A stretch of 64,000 nt of DNA from Peromyscus leucopus (GCF_004664715.2 NC_051074.1:21740058-21804057); one strand, 5' to 3'. Shown: positions 24,617 to 36,064, counted from the stretch's first letter. Notes: a model not told the origin generated them from the sequence alone. A program made the numbers and translations.

Positions 24617-24640
24617 CACAAAGGGGGAATGTTTAACTGG
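24617..24640 (+). other. polypurine tract-like sequence followed by TG
   Basis: ACAAAGGGGGAATGTTTAAC looks like a retroviral polypurine tract directly followed by an LTR-like TG start. Only about 50 bp follow before a B1 interrupts, so a second LTR is not proved. Confidence 0.35.
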
Positions 24641-24688
24641 GCCACCTAGGTGTTCAGGTCACAGGAAAAGACCAATGTACAGAAAATT

Positions 24689-24840
24689 AAAGCCAGGCAG
24701 TGGTGGCACACACCTTTAATCCCAGCATCGGGAGGCAGAGGCAACTCGAGACCAGGATGGCCTCAAACTCTCTGTAGTCATCCGGGTTTACAGGGAGAGT
24801 TCCAGGACAGCCAGGGCTATACAGAGAGACCCCGTGGGGG
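24689..24840 (+). repeat. B1 SINE inside the ERV
   Basis: AGCCAGGCAGTGGTGGCACA with an internal rearrangement near TCCGGGTTTACAGGGAGAG; ends in a G run (24836-24847). Confidence 0.85.
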
Positions 24841-25927
24841 GGGGGGGATTAAAAGGGCTGTACCAGACTAGTTAAAAGAGCAGTAGCTGCTAATGGAACA
24901 CACTTCACCTGCTTCAGCAGACAGCTGCAAACTGGTATTCTTGGGCCCCAAGGTAGATGTGCTCCCAGGAAGTGAGGTCCAACAATACTTACATCCCTTA
25001 GAGTCAAGAAATATGAAAACTGTACTTTTCTACCCATCCTGTTAGGAATGGCTCTGACAGGGCCCATGACCACCAATGCCACTGCAATAGGCATCTACTA
25101 ATAAGTTCAAAATAGGTAGCTCTCTACTTAGATCACGAAAAACATAACTACTGTTCAGGAAAACATAGTCACTCTTCAGAACCATGTGAAGTCATTGGCA
25201 GCAATAGTCCTCCAAAACCACAGAGGATTAGACTTGATTCCCACTGAGAAGGGGGCATATGCAAGGCCTTAAGTACGGTGTTTATGCAATCAGTCAGGAA
25301 TGGTACAAGAAAATGCCAAAACATTGTTAGAAAGGATTAGGCTAGAGGTCCAAATGAGAGCCAATGGAGTACAATATGGTTCATATGCCAACCCATCACT
25401 TCAAGATAGATTCATGAGGTGTTGTGAAGGTGAAAGGAAGGAATGAAGTAGAATACGGTAAAAAGACCAATTATTTGATGCTGGTTTATTGATTAATTTA
25501 GTGATTTACTTACTTAAAGCACAGCTTATACTGTGCATTTTGCCAACATGACTTCATTTGCTATCTGGAACAGAATGACCTAGAGAAACAGCTGAATCAA
25601 TCAGCTGCTGCCTTTATCAACCTGCTGACTGCCTCATACGCTTCTGTAAAATCTCGCTTGCCTGCCTGCCCCACCTTGTAGTTTTAGAGTACAAACTAAG
25701 AATGCAAACTGGACCCAGGACCAAGCCTTTCAGGAGCTGTCCTGACTTTGGTCCACTGATGACATCTCCTCGTTTCCACTCTCATGGGTATCTGAGTGCT
25801 TATTCCAGAATGATTCCAATAGTGATATATGCTGACAATCCCACCAGTAAAAGGCTGAGGTGATGGTAGGCTGCAGTCAGTCTTTCCAACGTCAATGAGA
25901 AAAACCTGTCTCAAGATACACAGTGGA

Positions 25928-26065
25928 GCCGGGCGGTGGTGGAGCACGCCTTTGATCCCAGCACTCGGGAGGCAGAGGTAGGTGGATCTCTGTGAGTTCG
26001 AGACCAGCCTGGTCTACAGAGCGAGTTCCAGGAAAGGTACAAAGCTACACAGAGAAACCCTGTCT

Positions 26066-26121
<56 letters not shown>
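25928..26121 (+). repeat. very young B1 SINE with 52-nt A tail
   Basis: GCCGGGCGGTGGTGGAGCAC to CCCTGTCTC and 52 uninterrupted A (26067-26118). The 14-bp duplication AGATACACAGTGGA is exact on both sides (25914-25927 and 26122-26135). Confidence 0.97.
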
Positions 26122-26159
26122 AGATACACAGTGGAAAGCAAAGGAGGCACCCAAGTCCA

Positions 26160-26350
26160 CCTCTATCTTTTTCTTCTCTTTTCTTTTCTTTCTTTCTTTT
26201 TTCTTTTTTCTTTCTTTTTTTTTTTTTTTGAGAGGGTTTTACTGTGTAGCCCTGGCTGTCCTAAAACTCCCTCGTAGACCAGGCTGGCCTTGAACTCACA
26301 GAGATCACCTGCCTCTGCCTCCTGAGTGCTGGGAATAAAGGAGTGTGCTA
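26160..26350 (-). repeat. pyrimidine tract and reverse B1 SINE
   Basis: A TTTC-rich tail (26165-26228) precedes GAGAGGGTTTTACTGTGTAG and CTGGCCTTGAACTCACAGAG. Confidence 0.88.
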
Positions 26351-26424
26351 ACCACCACAAGCTCCTTCTATCCTCTTGTGGTGTACACACACACACATAC
26401 ACATACACACACACACACACACTA

Positions 26425-26506
26425 CTAGAGAGATGAGGGTGTGGTTCAGAAGCAGGGCACTTGTCTAGCAAGCACGAGGTCCTCGTTCAATCTCCAACAC
26501 TAAATA
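26425..26506 (+). repeat. ID-type SINE
   Basis: tRNA-like GATGAGGGTGTGGTTCAGAA, GCAAGCACGAGGTCCTCGTT, CAATCTCCAACAC; preceded by a CA run at 26384-26421. Confidence 0.65.
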
Positions 26507-26514
26507 GTGAGGTA

Positions 26515-26678
26515 GGCCAGGTGGTGGTGGTGCACGCCTTTGATCCCAGCACTCGGGAGGCAGAGGCAGGTGGATCTCTGTGAGTTCGAGGCAGCCTGGG
26601 CTACACAGTGAGTTCCAGGACAGGCTCCAAAGCTACACAGAGAAACCCTGTCTCGAAAAACCAAAAGAAAAAAAAAAT
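26515..26678 (+). repeat. B1 SINE
   Basis: GCCAGGTGGTGGTGGTGCAC, CCCTGTCTCGAAAAACC. Confidence 0.92.
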
Positions 26679-27239
26679 TAGTGAGACAGGGTAGAATGTT
26701 CAAGACACATTATAGACATTTATGAAATTGCCAAAGAACTTAAAATATTAAATAAATGTAAATTTAAAAAACCTGAAGTTTATGATAATCACTGTTGCTC
26801 CAGTATAAGCAAAGCAAGCCTGTGGTCAAGAATATATCTTTTCCTTTTCCCATCATCTTTATCAAGTTACAAAGAGCTTACAAGAGCTCTTTGTAGACTT
26901 ACAAGAGCAGTTAAAGGAAGCAGTAAGCCACTTGTGATTCACATACCAGGTCATTCCCACCTTGACCCAATTATTATTTATAAGCCTACATCAAGACTAC
27001 TACTGCAGATTAAAACTGTCACTTCCATGACTTCATAGCAAAGTTGAATTGGTTAGGCCTTACTTTAGGCCTAATCTTCTCCTCACCGTTTCTGACTCTC
27101 ACTCACACCTCACAGACTACATAAAAGATTTCAGGATGCCTGGACATTTAAAGTAACATACACTGTAAACTGATTCAAAGTAGTAGTGTTATGTTACTAC
27201 TGTTAACTCTTCTGACTGGAACAATTAAGATTTAAAAGC

Positions 27240-27432
27240 CACCAAGTGTGGTGGTGGCACCCGCCTTTAATCCTACCACTCAGGAGGCAGAGGCAGGTAG
27301 ATCTTTGAGTTCAAGACCAGCGTGGTCTACAGAGTGAGTTCCAAAAGAGCCAGAGCTGACCTCAAACAAGTAATTCTCCTATACCCTCCTGCTAAATACT
27401 GGGAGTCCAGGAATATGCCACTGTATCTGGCT
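27240..27432. repeat. B1 plus strand joined to a reverse B1 fragment
   Basis: Forward B1 to 27357 (CACTCAGGAGGCAGAGGCAG), then TGACCTCAAACAAGTAATTC and CCACTGTATCTGGC in reverse. Confidence 0.75.
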
Positions 27433-27519
27433 TGGTTTTATTTTTTAAAATAAACCATTTCTTAATATATAGTGACACAAAATGTATTGTTTCCAGGCCA
27501 ACCAGAGTTACATGGCTAG

Positions 27520-27521
<2 letters not shown>

Positions 27522-27570
<49 letters not shown>
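27522..27570. repeat. (GT)n microsatellite
   Basis: About 24 uninterrupted GT units. Confidence 0.97.
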
Positions 27571-27573
<3 letters not shown>

Positions 27574-27663
27574 ATCTGAAACCATGCACAACGACACAGT
27601 TTATAAACCCAGGAGAAGGAGGAATATAAAAATATAAACTTTTAATGTAAGAGACCAGACTTG

Positions 27664-28000
27664 AGCCAGGCACTGTGGCACTCACATGCCTTTGATCCCA
27701 GCACTCAGGAGGCAGAGGCAGGAAGATCTCTGAGTTCACGGCCAGCCTGGTTTACAAAGAGTTCCAGGACAGCCAAGGCTACACTGAGAACCCTGTCATG
27801 AAAAACCAATACAGGCCGGGTGGTGGTGGCGCGTGCCTTTGATCCCAGCACTTGGGAGGCAGAGGCAGGTGGATCTCTGTTGAGTTTGAGGCCAGCCTGG
27901 GCTACAAAGTGAGTTGCTACAAAGTGAGTTCCAGGAAAGGCACAAAGCTATACAGAGAAACCCTGTCTCCAAAAACAAAAACAAAAACAAAAACAAAAAA
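27664..28000 (+). repeat. two B1 SINEs in a row
   Basis: 27664-27808 (AGCCAGGCACTGTGGCACTC) and 27812-28000 (GGCCGGGTGGTGGTGGCGCG). The second has a small duplication GCTACAAAGTGAGTT. Confidence 0.9.
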
Positions 28001-28012
28001 CAAAAAAAATAC

Positions 28013-28014
<2 letters not shown>

Positions 28015-28061
<47 letters not shown>

Positions 28062-28112
28062 TCCATCCATCCATCCATCCATCCATCCATCCATCCATCC
28101 ATCCATCCATCT
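28015..28112. repeat. (CA)n next to (ATCC)n
   Basis: About 21 CA units followed by about 13 ATCC units, growing out of the B1 A-tail. Confidence 0.97.
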
Positions 28113-28134
28113 ATGAATGAGACCAATGTCTTTT

Positions 28135-28530
28135 CTACACAGTGAGCTCCAGGCCAGCCAAGGTTATAGTGTGAGACCTTGTCTCAAAAACTCAAAACAA
28201 GCCGGGCGGTGGTGGTGCACGCCTTTAATCCCAGCACTCGGGAGGCAGAGGCAGGCGGATCTCTGTGAGTTCGAGGCCAGCCTGGTCTACAAAGCAAGTT
28301 CCAGGAAAGGCGCAAAGCTACACAGAGAAACCCTGTCTTGAAAAACCAAAAAAAAAAAAAAAAAAAAAAAAAGGAGAGATGGCTCAGTGGTTAAGAGCAC
28401 TGGCTGCTCTTCCAAAGGTCCTGAGTTCAATTCCCAGCAACCACATGGTGGTTCACAACCATCTGTAATGAGATCTGGTGCCCTCTTCTGGCCTGTAGGC
28501 ATACATGTAGGCAGGACACTGTATACATAA

Positions 28531-28561
<31 letters not shown>

Positions 28562-28580
28562 ATCTTAAAAAAAAAAAAAA
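28135..28580 (+). repeat. B1 tail, full B1, then 5'-truncated B2
   Basis: B1 3' part 28135-28195; young B1 28200-28372 (GCCGGGCGGTGGTGGTGCAC, AGGAAAGGCGCAAAGCTACA); B2 28373-28580, missing its first bases and starting GGAGAGATGGCTCAG inside the B1 A tail, ending (AAAT)n. Confidence 0.93.
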
Positions 28581-28904
28581 AACCTCAAAACAAGTAAACA
28601 GCAGTAACATTTCAAAGTAAGTTAGTGTTTCTTGGTCCTTTAGAGAGACCAAACCCCACAGCCCCTATCAGATTCACCAATAAAATCTACAGCACAACTT
28701 CAAAAATACCTCTAGATTCTTAATAGTTTTGGATACTTCTTTTAAGTACTTTTTCTCCATCTGCTAGATATTAAGTTTTGCAAAAACCAACCAGTACTTT
28801 TAAAGTATAGGCAAGAAGATTTTAAGTTCAAGATCACCCCTTGCTACATTCATACGGCTTAAAGCCACCCTGGTCTAGAGACTATGCCTCAAAAAACAAA
28901 AAAT

Positions 28905-29222
28905 AAGAAGCTAGAGAGACGACACAGCAGTTAAGAGCACTAGCTGCTCTTCTAGAGGACTCCAGTTGCAGAGGACTCAAGGCGCTCTCTTGACCTCTGT
29001 GGGTTTTAGGTGCACACATGGTACATAGATGTACATGCAGGTAAAACACTAATACACATAAAATAATTAAAAAAAAAAAAAAGTCAGGTGTGGCAGCACA
29101 TACCCATAATTCCAGCACTCAGGAAACAAAGGCAAGTAGATCTCTGTGTGCTCAAGGCTAGTCTGGTCTACATAGCAAGTTCCAGGCCAACTAGGACTAC
29201 ACAATGGGACCCTGTCTTCATT
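28905..29222 (+). repeat. B2/B3-type SINE and B1 SINE
   Basis: 28905-29065 (GAGACGACACAGCAGTTAAG) and 29083-29222 (GTCAGGTGTGGCAGCACATA), followed by a (TAA)n-rich tail. Confidence 0.85.
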
Positions 29223-29459
29223 AATAATAGTAATAGTAATAATAATTAATAATATAAAATAGAAAATAACCATTTTATTTATCTTCCATTTGAATTCCAC
29301 CTAGTCTGTGAGTTACCAACTACAGAATACTTGTAATTATGCTCCACATCAATTAGTACTTCACAATGAATATCATTCAAATGTAAAACTGTGTTCCTTC
29401 AAATGCTCAAAGGATTCTGTTTTCTGACAACATAAGTATGTATAAAGGTAATAGGTAGG

Positions 29460-29600
29460 AGCTCAGTTTAGTGGCTCACACCTTTAATTCCAGGACTTGG
29501 GGGCAGGAATATTGTCACAAGTTCAGGCCATCCTGGGTTACATAGTAAGAACATTCTATTCTAAGCTACACAACAACAACCAAAAAGAAAAACAACAACA
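29460..29600 (+). repeat. old B1 SINE
   Basis: GTGGCTCACACCTTTAATTC, TTCAGGCCATCCTGGGTTAC, (CAA)n tail. Confidence 0.8.
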
Positions 29601-30076
29601 ACAACAAAAAAAAAAACAACTACTAGAGTCATCACCTTGTTAACTAAAAGTGGAGTGATCCCGTTTGAAGTTTATTTTGGGGCTTTTAAATGGGCTGTAA
29701 AAATCATGATTCTGAAGGAAAAGACTTGCAGAATAAAAGAGATATGGAAATCTAATAATGTTCACCAGGTGAAGACAGCAAGAAAGGGTTAAAGAACAGC
29801 TACCTATTTCCTAGTATATAGTTTTTTACTGTAACAGTAGCACAAGTTAACTCAGTAATATAAAAACTCTAATCCGCATTAGAGTATTATTTCCTAAAGT
29901 TCTTATAACTCCTAAAAATCTGAGTAAGGAGGAACAAAGAGGAAAAATGACTAAAGGATATGAAGGGTTAATTCACAAATATATTATGCCCCCATATATT
30001 AGCTAATATCCAAATTCATAGAACTAGCGTCAAATACCTTCTACAACAACACAGATTAAAGCCTTAAAAAGTACAG

Positions 30077-30225
30077 TGAGGGGCCAGTGGGGTAGACCAC
30101 TCAGAAAGGGCACTTGCTGCCAGGCCTGAGGGACTGAATTAGACCCCTGGAATCTACAGGGACTGACTCCTATGAGATGTTCTCTGATCACCAGATACCA
30201 CATGCAAAAAAAAAAAAAAAAAGGT
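30077..30225 (+). repeat. B3-type SINE
   Basis: GGGGCCAGTGGGGTAGACCA, TTCTCTGATCACCAGATACC, A tail. Confidence 0.75.
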
Positions 30226-30827
30226 ATTTTTAAAAAGTAGCATGAAAGTGGTGATATGATTTTAACACCAATCTAAGTTTATGTAATCCCCATATAAGTA
30301 GGTATTTATTCTGAAGAGCAATCTGTAGAACACAAGCACAGAAGCCAGAGAACGAAGAGCCAGTTTCCTTCTTCACAACCAAGGACAGCATGAGTAAGCC
30401 GAGATGCTACCCAGCAACCTTTTGTTTACCTTTCCTAACATGGAGACAGACAGAACTTAGTAAAAAGGCTCTTTTTCGTCCTATTCAACTGCATCTTACA
30501 AAGCATACTCTTTCATCTGGAATGTGTTGTTTATAGTCATGGAAGATGGGGAGAACGTCTGAAGATTAAATAACCCCTACTGATGGTCACCTCAGCTATT
30601 TAAAATACTGTCCTTCTTTTCTATTCTTAGGTTTATTCATACTTCTCATTCATAAGTGAATTTCAAAGCAGTCTCAATTTACTCCAGTAATTTTAACACA
30701 GATTCCATCCATGGTTCCATCAAATTAGCTGACAGATCTTTTTTGCCACACATAGTTGTGAAAATCAAATAACTTAGATGCAAAATGTACTTTGTAAACT
30801 CAAACCACTGTAACTGTTTTTTTGGTT

Positions 30828-30932
30828 TAGGGGAGGAGACTGTGTCTCACTATGTAGCCTAGGCTAGCCTGAAGCTCACTGGTAAACTAGGCTGACCTCA
30901 AACTGCCTGTGTCTGCCTCCTGGCAAACCACC
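30828..30932 (-). repeat. old B1 SINE
   Basis: TGTCTCACTATGTAGCCTAG, GGCTGACCTCAAACTGCCTG. Confidence 0.75.
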
Positions 30933-31024
30933 GTAACTTTCAAGGCATTCTTTTATCTTGAGTCAATATAGTTACTCTAGGCAGAAAAAGAGAATCACAT
31001 ATGGTTTTTGTTCTCTATTAGAAG

Positions 31025-31155
31025 ATAGACGCTAGCCATGGTAATGCAATCCTATTATCTCACATCACCACAAGTTCAAGGGCTATCTGTCAACAAGTCG
31101 AGTTCCAGGTCAGCCTGGACTACATGGCAGGATCCTATCTCAAAAGACCAAAAAA
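31025..31155 (+). repeat. old B1 SINE
   Basis: GCTAGCCATGGTAATGCAAT, CCAGGTCAGCCTGGACTACA. Confidence 0.65.
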
Positions 31156-31424
31156 TAAAATGAAATAAAATACAATGAAGATTGGAGGCAGTAAGCAGGC
31201 AAATTCTCACATAGGCAAATAATCTGAAAAACTATGACATGCACTTAGAAGTTTCAATAAAGTAGTTAGGAAAATTATTTGCTGCCAGTATTATTTATGA
31301 TAATTATTCCAATTGTAGCCCAAATACATACTGATAAGCAGAAAGGCAAACTACTGCATATTTTTAACCAACTTCAGTACAAAAAACAGCTGTTAGAGGC
31401 CCTGGCTATAGAAAATACTGTAAG

Positions 31425-31481
<57 letters not shown>

Positions 31482-31655
31482 GTGTGCATGCACATGTATG
31501 TGGGATGCACACAAGTCCAGAAGATGGTGTAGGTTACCCTGGAGCTGAAGTTACAGGTGGTCACAACTCACCTGATGGGGATGTTGGGAACTGAACTCAG
31601 GTCCTCTGGAAAAACTGAAAGTGCTCTTAACCCCTGGACACACTCTCCAGCAGCT
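31425..31655 (-). repeat. B3-type SINE with (GT)n
   Basis: (GT)n at 31427-31480 (about 27 units), then CCAGAAGATGGTGTAGGTTA and GGTCCTCTGGAAAAACTGAA. Confidence 0.85.
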
Positions 31656-31861
31656 CAGACAAAACAATGTTCATATTCTAAGAATTTAAAAAAACAAATA
31701 ACTTCTACGCTATAATTTATTTCATAATTTACCTTGTGTATCTTAAGTTCTGTGTTTCATTTAAACTTTTTAGGGACTGAAGGTAAAAGTTTGAATTTGG
31801 CAGGCTTCTGGAAGTCCTCACTAGTATGCAATAAGGAAACCTACTCTTGGGCGCTTTTCTT

Positions 31862-32015
31862 TTCTTTTCTTTTTTTGGTTTTTTGAGACAAGGTTTCTCT
31901 GTGTAGCTTTGGAACTTGTTTTCTAGACCAGGCTGGCCTCGAACTCACAGAGGTCCGTTTGCTTCTGCCCCATGAGTTCTGGGATTAAAGGCACCCTCCA
32001 CCACCACCCGACAGC
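31862..32015 (-). repeat. B1 SINE
   Basis: TTTTTTGAGACAAGGTTTCT, GGCTGGCCTCGAACTCACAG. Confidence 0.9.
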
Positions 32016-32139
32016 TGCTATTCTCTACCCTGGACAAACTCAAATTTCCCTTCACTGGATCTAGACCTTTATAAAGTGCTACATGAGTCCAGCATGCTTT
32101 TTTCCCCCTTTTGTGATTAGTGCATCTCTCTTCTTACAC

Positions 32140-32362
32140 ATTTATTTTTGGGGCACACATGTGCAACAGTATGTACATGGAGGTCAGAAGACCTCGTTCA
32201 AAAGTCAGCTCTCTCCTTCCACCATGAGGTGCCAAAGATCTAACTGAAGTCCTCACGCTTGGTGGCAAGCGGCTAATCATGGGCTGGAGATGTAACTCAG
32301 AGATACAGTGCTTGACCAGCATGTCTAAGGCCATGAGATTTATCTCCAGCAATGAAAGGGGT
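32140..32362. repeat. reverse B3-type SINE and forward ID-type SINE
   Basis: 32140-32272 reverse (GGAGGTCAGAAGACCTCGTT, TTGGTGGCAAGCGGCT); 32280-32362 forward (GGGCTGGAGATGTAACTCAG, CTCCAGCAATG). Confidence 0.7.
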
Positions 32363-32589
32363 TGGGGGAAATGGAGAACAACCCACATATGCATCTTACA
32401 AAACAAAACAAAGCAAAAACCCTATTGGCTTATTTTCCAGTATTCTTATAAAATACTTACTTTCATTTTCCTTTCTGGCGACCCAGTTAGTGGAACAATT
32501 GGCCTTCAAGCATTGTTCATGAAGTCTACGATTTAATAAATATTACCTCTTCAAAAAACAGCTAACCACTCTTAACTAAAGAGAGACCA

Positions 32590-32775
32590 GCCGGGCAGTG
32601 GTGGTGTGTGCCTTTAATCCCAGCACTCAGGAAGCAGAGCCAGGTGGATCTCTGTGAGTTCAAGGCTAGCCTGATCTACAGAGCAAGATCCAGGACAGGC
32701 ACCAAAGCTACACAGAAAAACCCTGTCTCAAAAAAACAAAATAAATAAATAAAATAAAAAAACAAAAACAAAAAA
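32590..32775 (+). repeat. B1 SINE
   Basis: GCCGGGCAGTGGTGGTGTGT, GAGACC occurs on both sides as part of a target duplication (AAAGAGAGACCAG / AAAGAGACCAGAG). Confidence 0.92.
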
Positions 32776-32965
32776 AGAGACCAGAGAGAAATGGCTAAGA
32801 CACACATGGAAGCTGTTACTACTTAGCTTGTGAACATCTATTATCTCCTAACTATCCACAGTGTCAGCTTAATTTGCCGTACTAGAACACTGTTTGTTTT
32901 ATAGGCTTATGAAATGTTGACTTAAACCTTGAACAAAGACTCTCACAAGGCACTCAACAAATGTG

Positions 32966-33242
32966 ATCATCCTGGAACTCACTCTATAGACCAGGCTGGC
33001 CTCCAACTCACAGAGATCCTCCTGCTTCGGCCTCCTGTGCTGGGATTAAAGGCCACCATCCCCTGGCTGATAATCAATGCTTTTAATCCTTTTTATGTTC
33101 AAGGTTAAAAATACTATGATAATCTAGGCATCACTCTAACATCAATTTATTGATATGGATCTCTGTGAGTTCAAGGCCAGCCTGGTCTACAGAGTGAGTT
33201 CCAGGTCAGCCAGGGCTACATAAGACTATCATGTCTCAAAAG
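32966..33242. repeat. reverse B1 piece and forward B1 3' half
   Basis: 32966-33070 reverse (CCTGGAACTCACTCTATAGA); 33155-33242 forward (GATCTCTGTGAGTTCAAGGC, CAGCCAGGGCTACATAAGAC). Confidence 0.85.
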
Positions 33243-33290
33243 AGAAAAAAAGAAGAGAGAGAGAGAGCGAGAGAGCGAGAGAGAGCAAGC
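33243..33290. repeat. (GA)n-rich tract
   Basis: AGAGAGAGAGAGCGAGAGAG and similar, grown from the B1 tail. Confidence 0.9.
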
Positions 33291-33331
33291 AAACAAACAT
33301 ATACAAAGTTAGAACATATTCTGTATATTTA

Positions 33332-33460
33332 TTCAGGGTCTCCCTCTAACCCAGGCTGACCTTTAACTCATGTTGTGGCTAGGTTGGCTTAGAATTTGGG
33401 GTGATCCTTCTACCTCAGCCTCCTAAATGCTGGGATTACAGGCATGAGCCACCACAGCAT
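33332..33460 (-). repeat. old B1-type SINE
   Basis: CCCAGGCTGACCTTTAACTC, GCTGGGATTACAGGCATGAG. Confidence 0.75.
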
Positions 33461-34644
33461 TTTTACAGACTTTAGAATCACTAGATGACAAAAAAACTCA
33501 ACTATTCAAAACTGAGTTTATAAAGGAAATTTATTTCCTGCTACTGCCATCTCTGGAAACCAGCAATAGACAAATTAACATCACTACTATGATACTTTCA
33601 CTATTGCTTTTAAAAAGCCATTGTCTGCTAAGGAAACAAATTATGCATGCATGAGCGTATAACAAGAATGTTTTTAAACGCTGTATGAAGCAACTTTATA
33701 TTCTCTAGGAGAAATTGGAGGGCTAAAGCAATATTTAGAGTGTTCATAAGCCGCTTTACCAAGATTAGAACTAAGTGGGGATTAGAAAAAAATGTATCTA
33801 CAAGGAATTATAATCCCCAAAATAGCAGGTGCAGAACATAATAAAGCTGGAGCTGAGCACAAACCTAGGGACTGAAGCGTCTTGTTACACTTGAGAAGTA
33901 CATTTTCTTTAAGTAGCATCATCTACTTTGTATAAAGTTCCCAGTATACAATGTGCTTCCTGTTGTTCTCTCCTTTGCTCCACCCAGTAACTGTGGAGAT
34001 TATGCAGAAAATTATTATTATTAATTATTAGTATTACTGGTGACAGTGATGGTGCTGAGTAAACAGGGCCTCCCACATTCCAAGCAGGTACTCTACAGCC
34101 CCAGGAAATTATTTTTGGTAAATGAAGAATGCAAGGTTCTTAATGTTACATGATTTGTCAGAAAAATAAGTGACAAGTTAAATCTAGACCTTCTCAGTTA
34201 TAGTTCAAGGTCTTTTTCCTTCTACTTCATAAAGCTACTCCTAAATAAAGAACAAATTAGCATCTCAGAGCAAGAAACTTCTAGACAAATCACTATGTCA
34301 ACTTAGGCAGACAACTCTAAGTCATGTACCTTCTTACCAAGCTTTTACCTTTTCATTTGAAAAATGAAGAACGTGGATTAGAAAACGTGAATTCACTTCT
34401 AGTTCTAAGACTAACTCTCCAAATGTGACATGGGTATACAAATACATGTTCTTAGCAATAAATTCCCAATCAGAAAGACAATTCTGAAGCAACCTACTGC
34501 AAGTACAGGGAAATTCTACCTAACTGAGGCTACTCCATGTCCTTGAGTGTATATGATGGAGTAGTTGAAACTTCCTACAATGATAGAGCTGACTGATCTC
34601 ACTAACCATTCTCTTTTCAGACTGAAATTAACATTCTTCATGAA

Positions 34645-35100
34645 AACTGGAACTGGTGGAACAAGCCTATAATCTGAACTACTTGGGAGGCTGAGACATG
34701 AACAGAATGTCTGTCTAGTCAATTTAACAGGGCCCAATCTGGAATCAAAACATTACAAAGGGCTTGGGTATTGTGTTTCACTCCCAGCATCCACATCGGG
34801 TGGCTCACAACCACCTGTAATCCCAGCACCAGGGGATCAAGACCCCTGTCCTCTGCAGGCACTCTGCACATCTGTACATGCCTACACAGACACATAAATA
34901 AATATAAACCTTTAAGGGGCTGGAAAGATGGTTCAGTGGTTAAGAACAATGGCTACTTTTCCAGAAGACCTCTGATCAATTCGCAGCACCCATGTGGCAG
35001 CTCACAGCTGTCTGTAACTCCAGTTCCAGGGCTTCTGACACTCTCACACTGACACAGACACAGGCAGCAAAACACCAATGCACATCAAATAACAATAAAT
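34645..35100 (+). repeat. B1-like fragment and two B2/B3-type SINEs
   Basis: 34645-34705 (CTTGGGAGGCTGAGACATGA); 34760-34912 (GGTGGCTCACAACCACCTGT); 34917-35100 (GGGCTGGAAAGATGGTTCAG). Confidence 0.8.
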
Positions 35101-35237
35101 TATACATCCAAAAAGTAATCAACGTTTTAAAGGGAGGTGGCAGAACGAGGGCTGAGATGTAACTCAGTTGAGTGCTTGGGGGTGGGCATAGTATACAAGA
35201 GGACCCTTCAAGGACATTCTGAATTATATTGTGAAAA

Positions 35238-35400
35238 AAAAATTTTTTTTTTTTTTTTTGAGACAGGGTTTCTCTGTGTAGCTTTGGTGCCTGTCCTGGA
35301 TCTCAATCTGTAGACCCGGCTGGCCTTGAACTCACAGAGATCTGCCTGGCTCTGTCTCCTGAGTGCTGAGACTAAAGGCGAACGCCACCACTGCCCCGCC
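35238..35400 (-). repeat. B1 SINE
   Basis: T run, GAGACAGGGTTTCTCTGTGT, CGCCACCACTGCCCCGCC. Confidence 0.92.
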
Positions 35401-35457
35401 TATACTATGAATTTGAAGCCAGCCTCAGTGAGACTCTGACTCAAAAAATTTTGGGGG

Positions 35458-35640
35458 GTAACCCAGACTCAGAAGGACAAACATGGTATGTACTCACTCA
35501 TAAGTGGATACTAGATATAAAGTAAAGGACTACTAGACTGCAACCCACAGATCCAGGGAGGCTACCTAGCAGGGGGGACCCTAGGATGACTGTGGCTAAT
35601 AATAAGTTTTGGTTTTGACCAATCACTGAGCAAGCTTTAG
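35458..35640 (+). mobile_element. LINE-1 3' UTR fragment (Lx type)
   Basis: GTAACCCAGACTCAGAAGGA and CATGGTATGTACTCACTCAT followed by AAGTGGATACTAGAT are the typical start of a rodent L1 3' untranslated region. Truncated on the right. Confidence 0.8.
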
Positions 35641-36064
35641 TGAAACATTTCACTATTAGGATAAGAATTTGTACCGTTATCAAGCTGATGAAAGAAAATG
35701 CTGGCCGTACTTTCAGGAGGGGAGGCTAAAATCTTTTTAGACTATGGATTAGCCTATAGAAAAATGTCTGCCATAAAACAGTGAAGGGGAAGATGAATAG
35801 GAATCTCACTTACACAACTTAAGTAAAACATAGCTCTCTGAACAGGTGAAGATAGGTTTCTTCTGTATACCAGAATCTAATCAACATTTATATGTATAAT
35901 TCAGCTATCATTTAGCTTAAAAAGACTTATTGGGAAATGTTATCATTTATACTACTTTCTACAGAGAAAATAATTTGACTGTTTAAAATAACCCTGGACT
36001 TTTAAATTATAACCTGTTTTTATGTTAAAAAAAATTAAATTAAATTTAACAAAAAAGAAAAATT

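Larger units (their letters stand above)
22000..25440 (+). mobile_element. decayed gammaretrovirus-like (class I) ERV, pol and env remnants
   Basis: Plus-strand remnants in order: RNase H (about 22200-22600, starting near an Asp-Gly-Ser stretch), integrase zinc-binding region and start of its catalytic core (about 22740-22960), an env-like start with a hydrophobic leader (23461), a complete LTR (23927-24301), then more env-like sequence with the transmembrane heptad region near 25200-25260. Every piece carries stops or frameshifts; gag, protease and most of reverse transcriptase are missing. It cannot make a virus. The left border is uncertain. Confidence 0.75.
24302..25440 (+). pseudogene. 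ERV env remnant, surface and transmembrane parts
   Basis: Broken plus-strand sequence right of the LTR. Near 25030-25095 there is a hydrophobic Gly/Ala/Thr-rich stretch like a fusion peptide, and at about 25150-25260 the leucine-rich heptad region typical of gammaretroviral transmembrane proteins. It has many stops and is split by a B1 (24689-24840). Confidence 0.6.
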
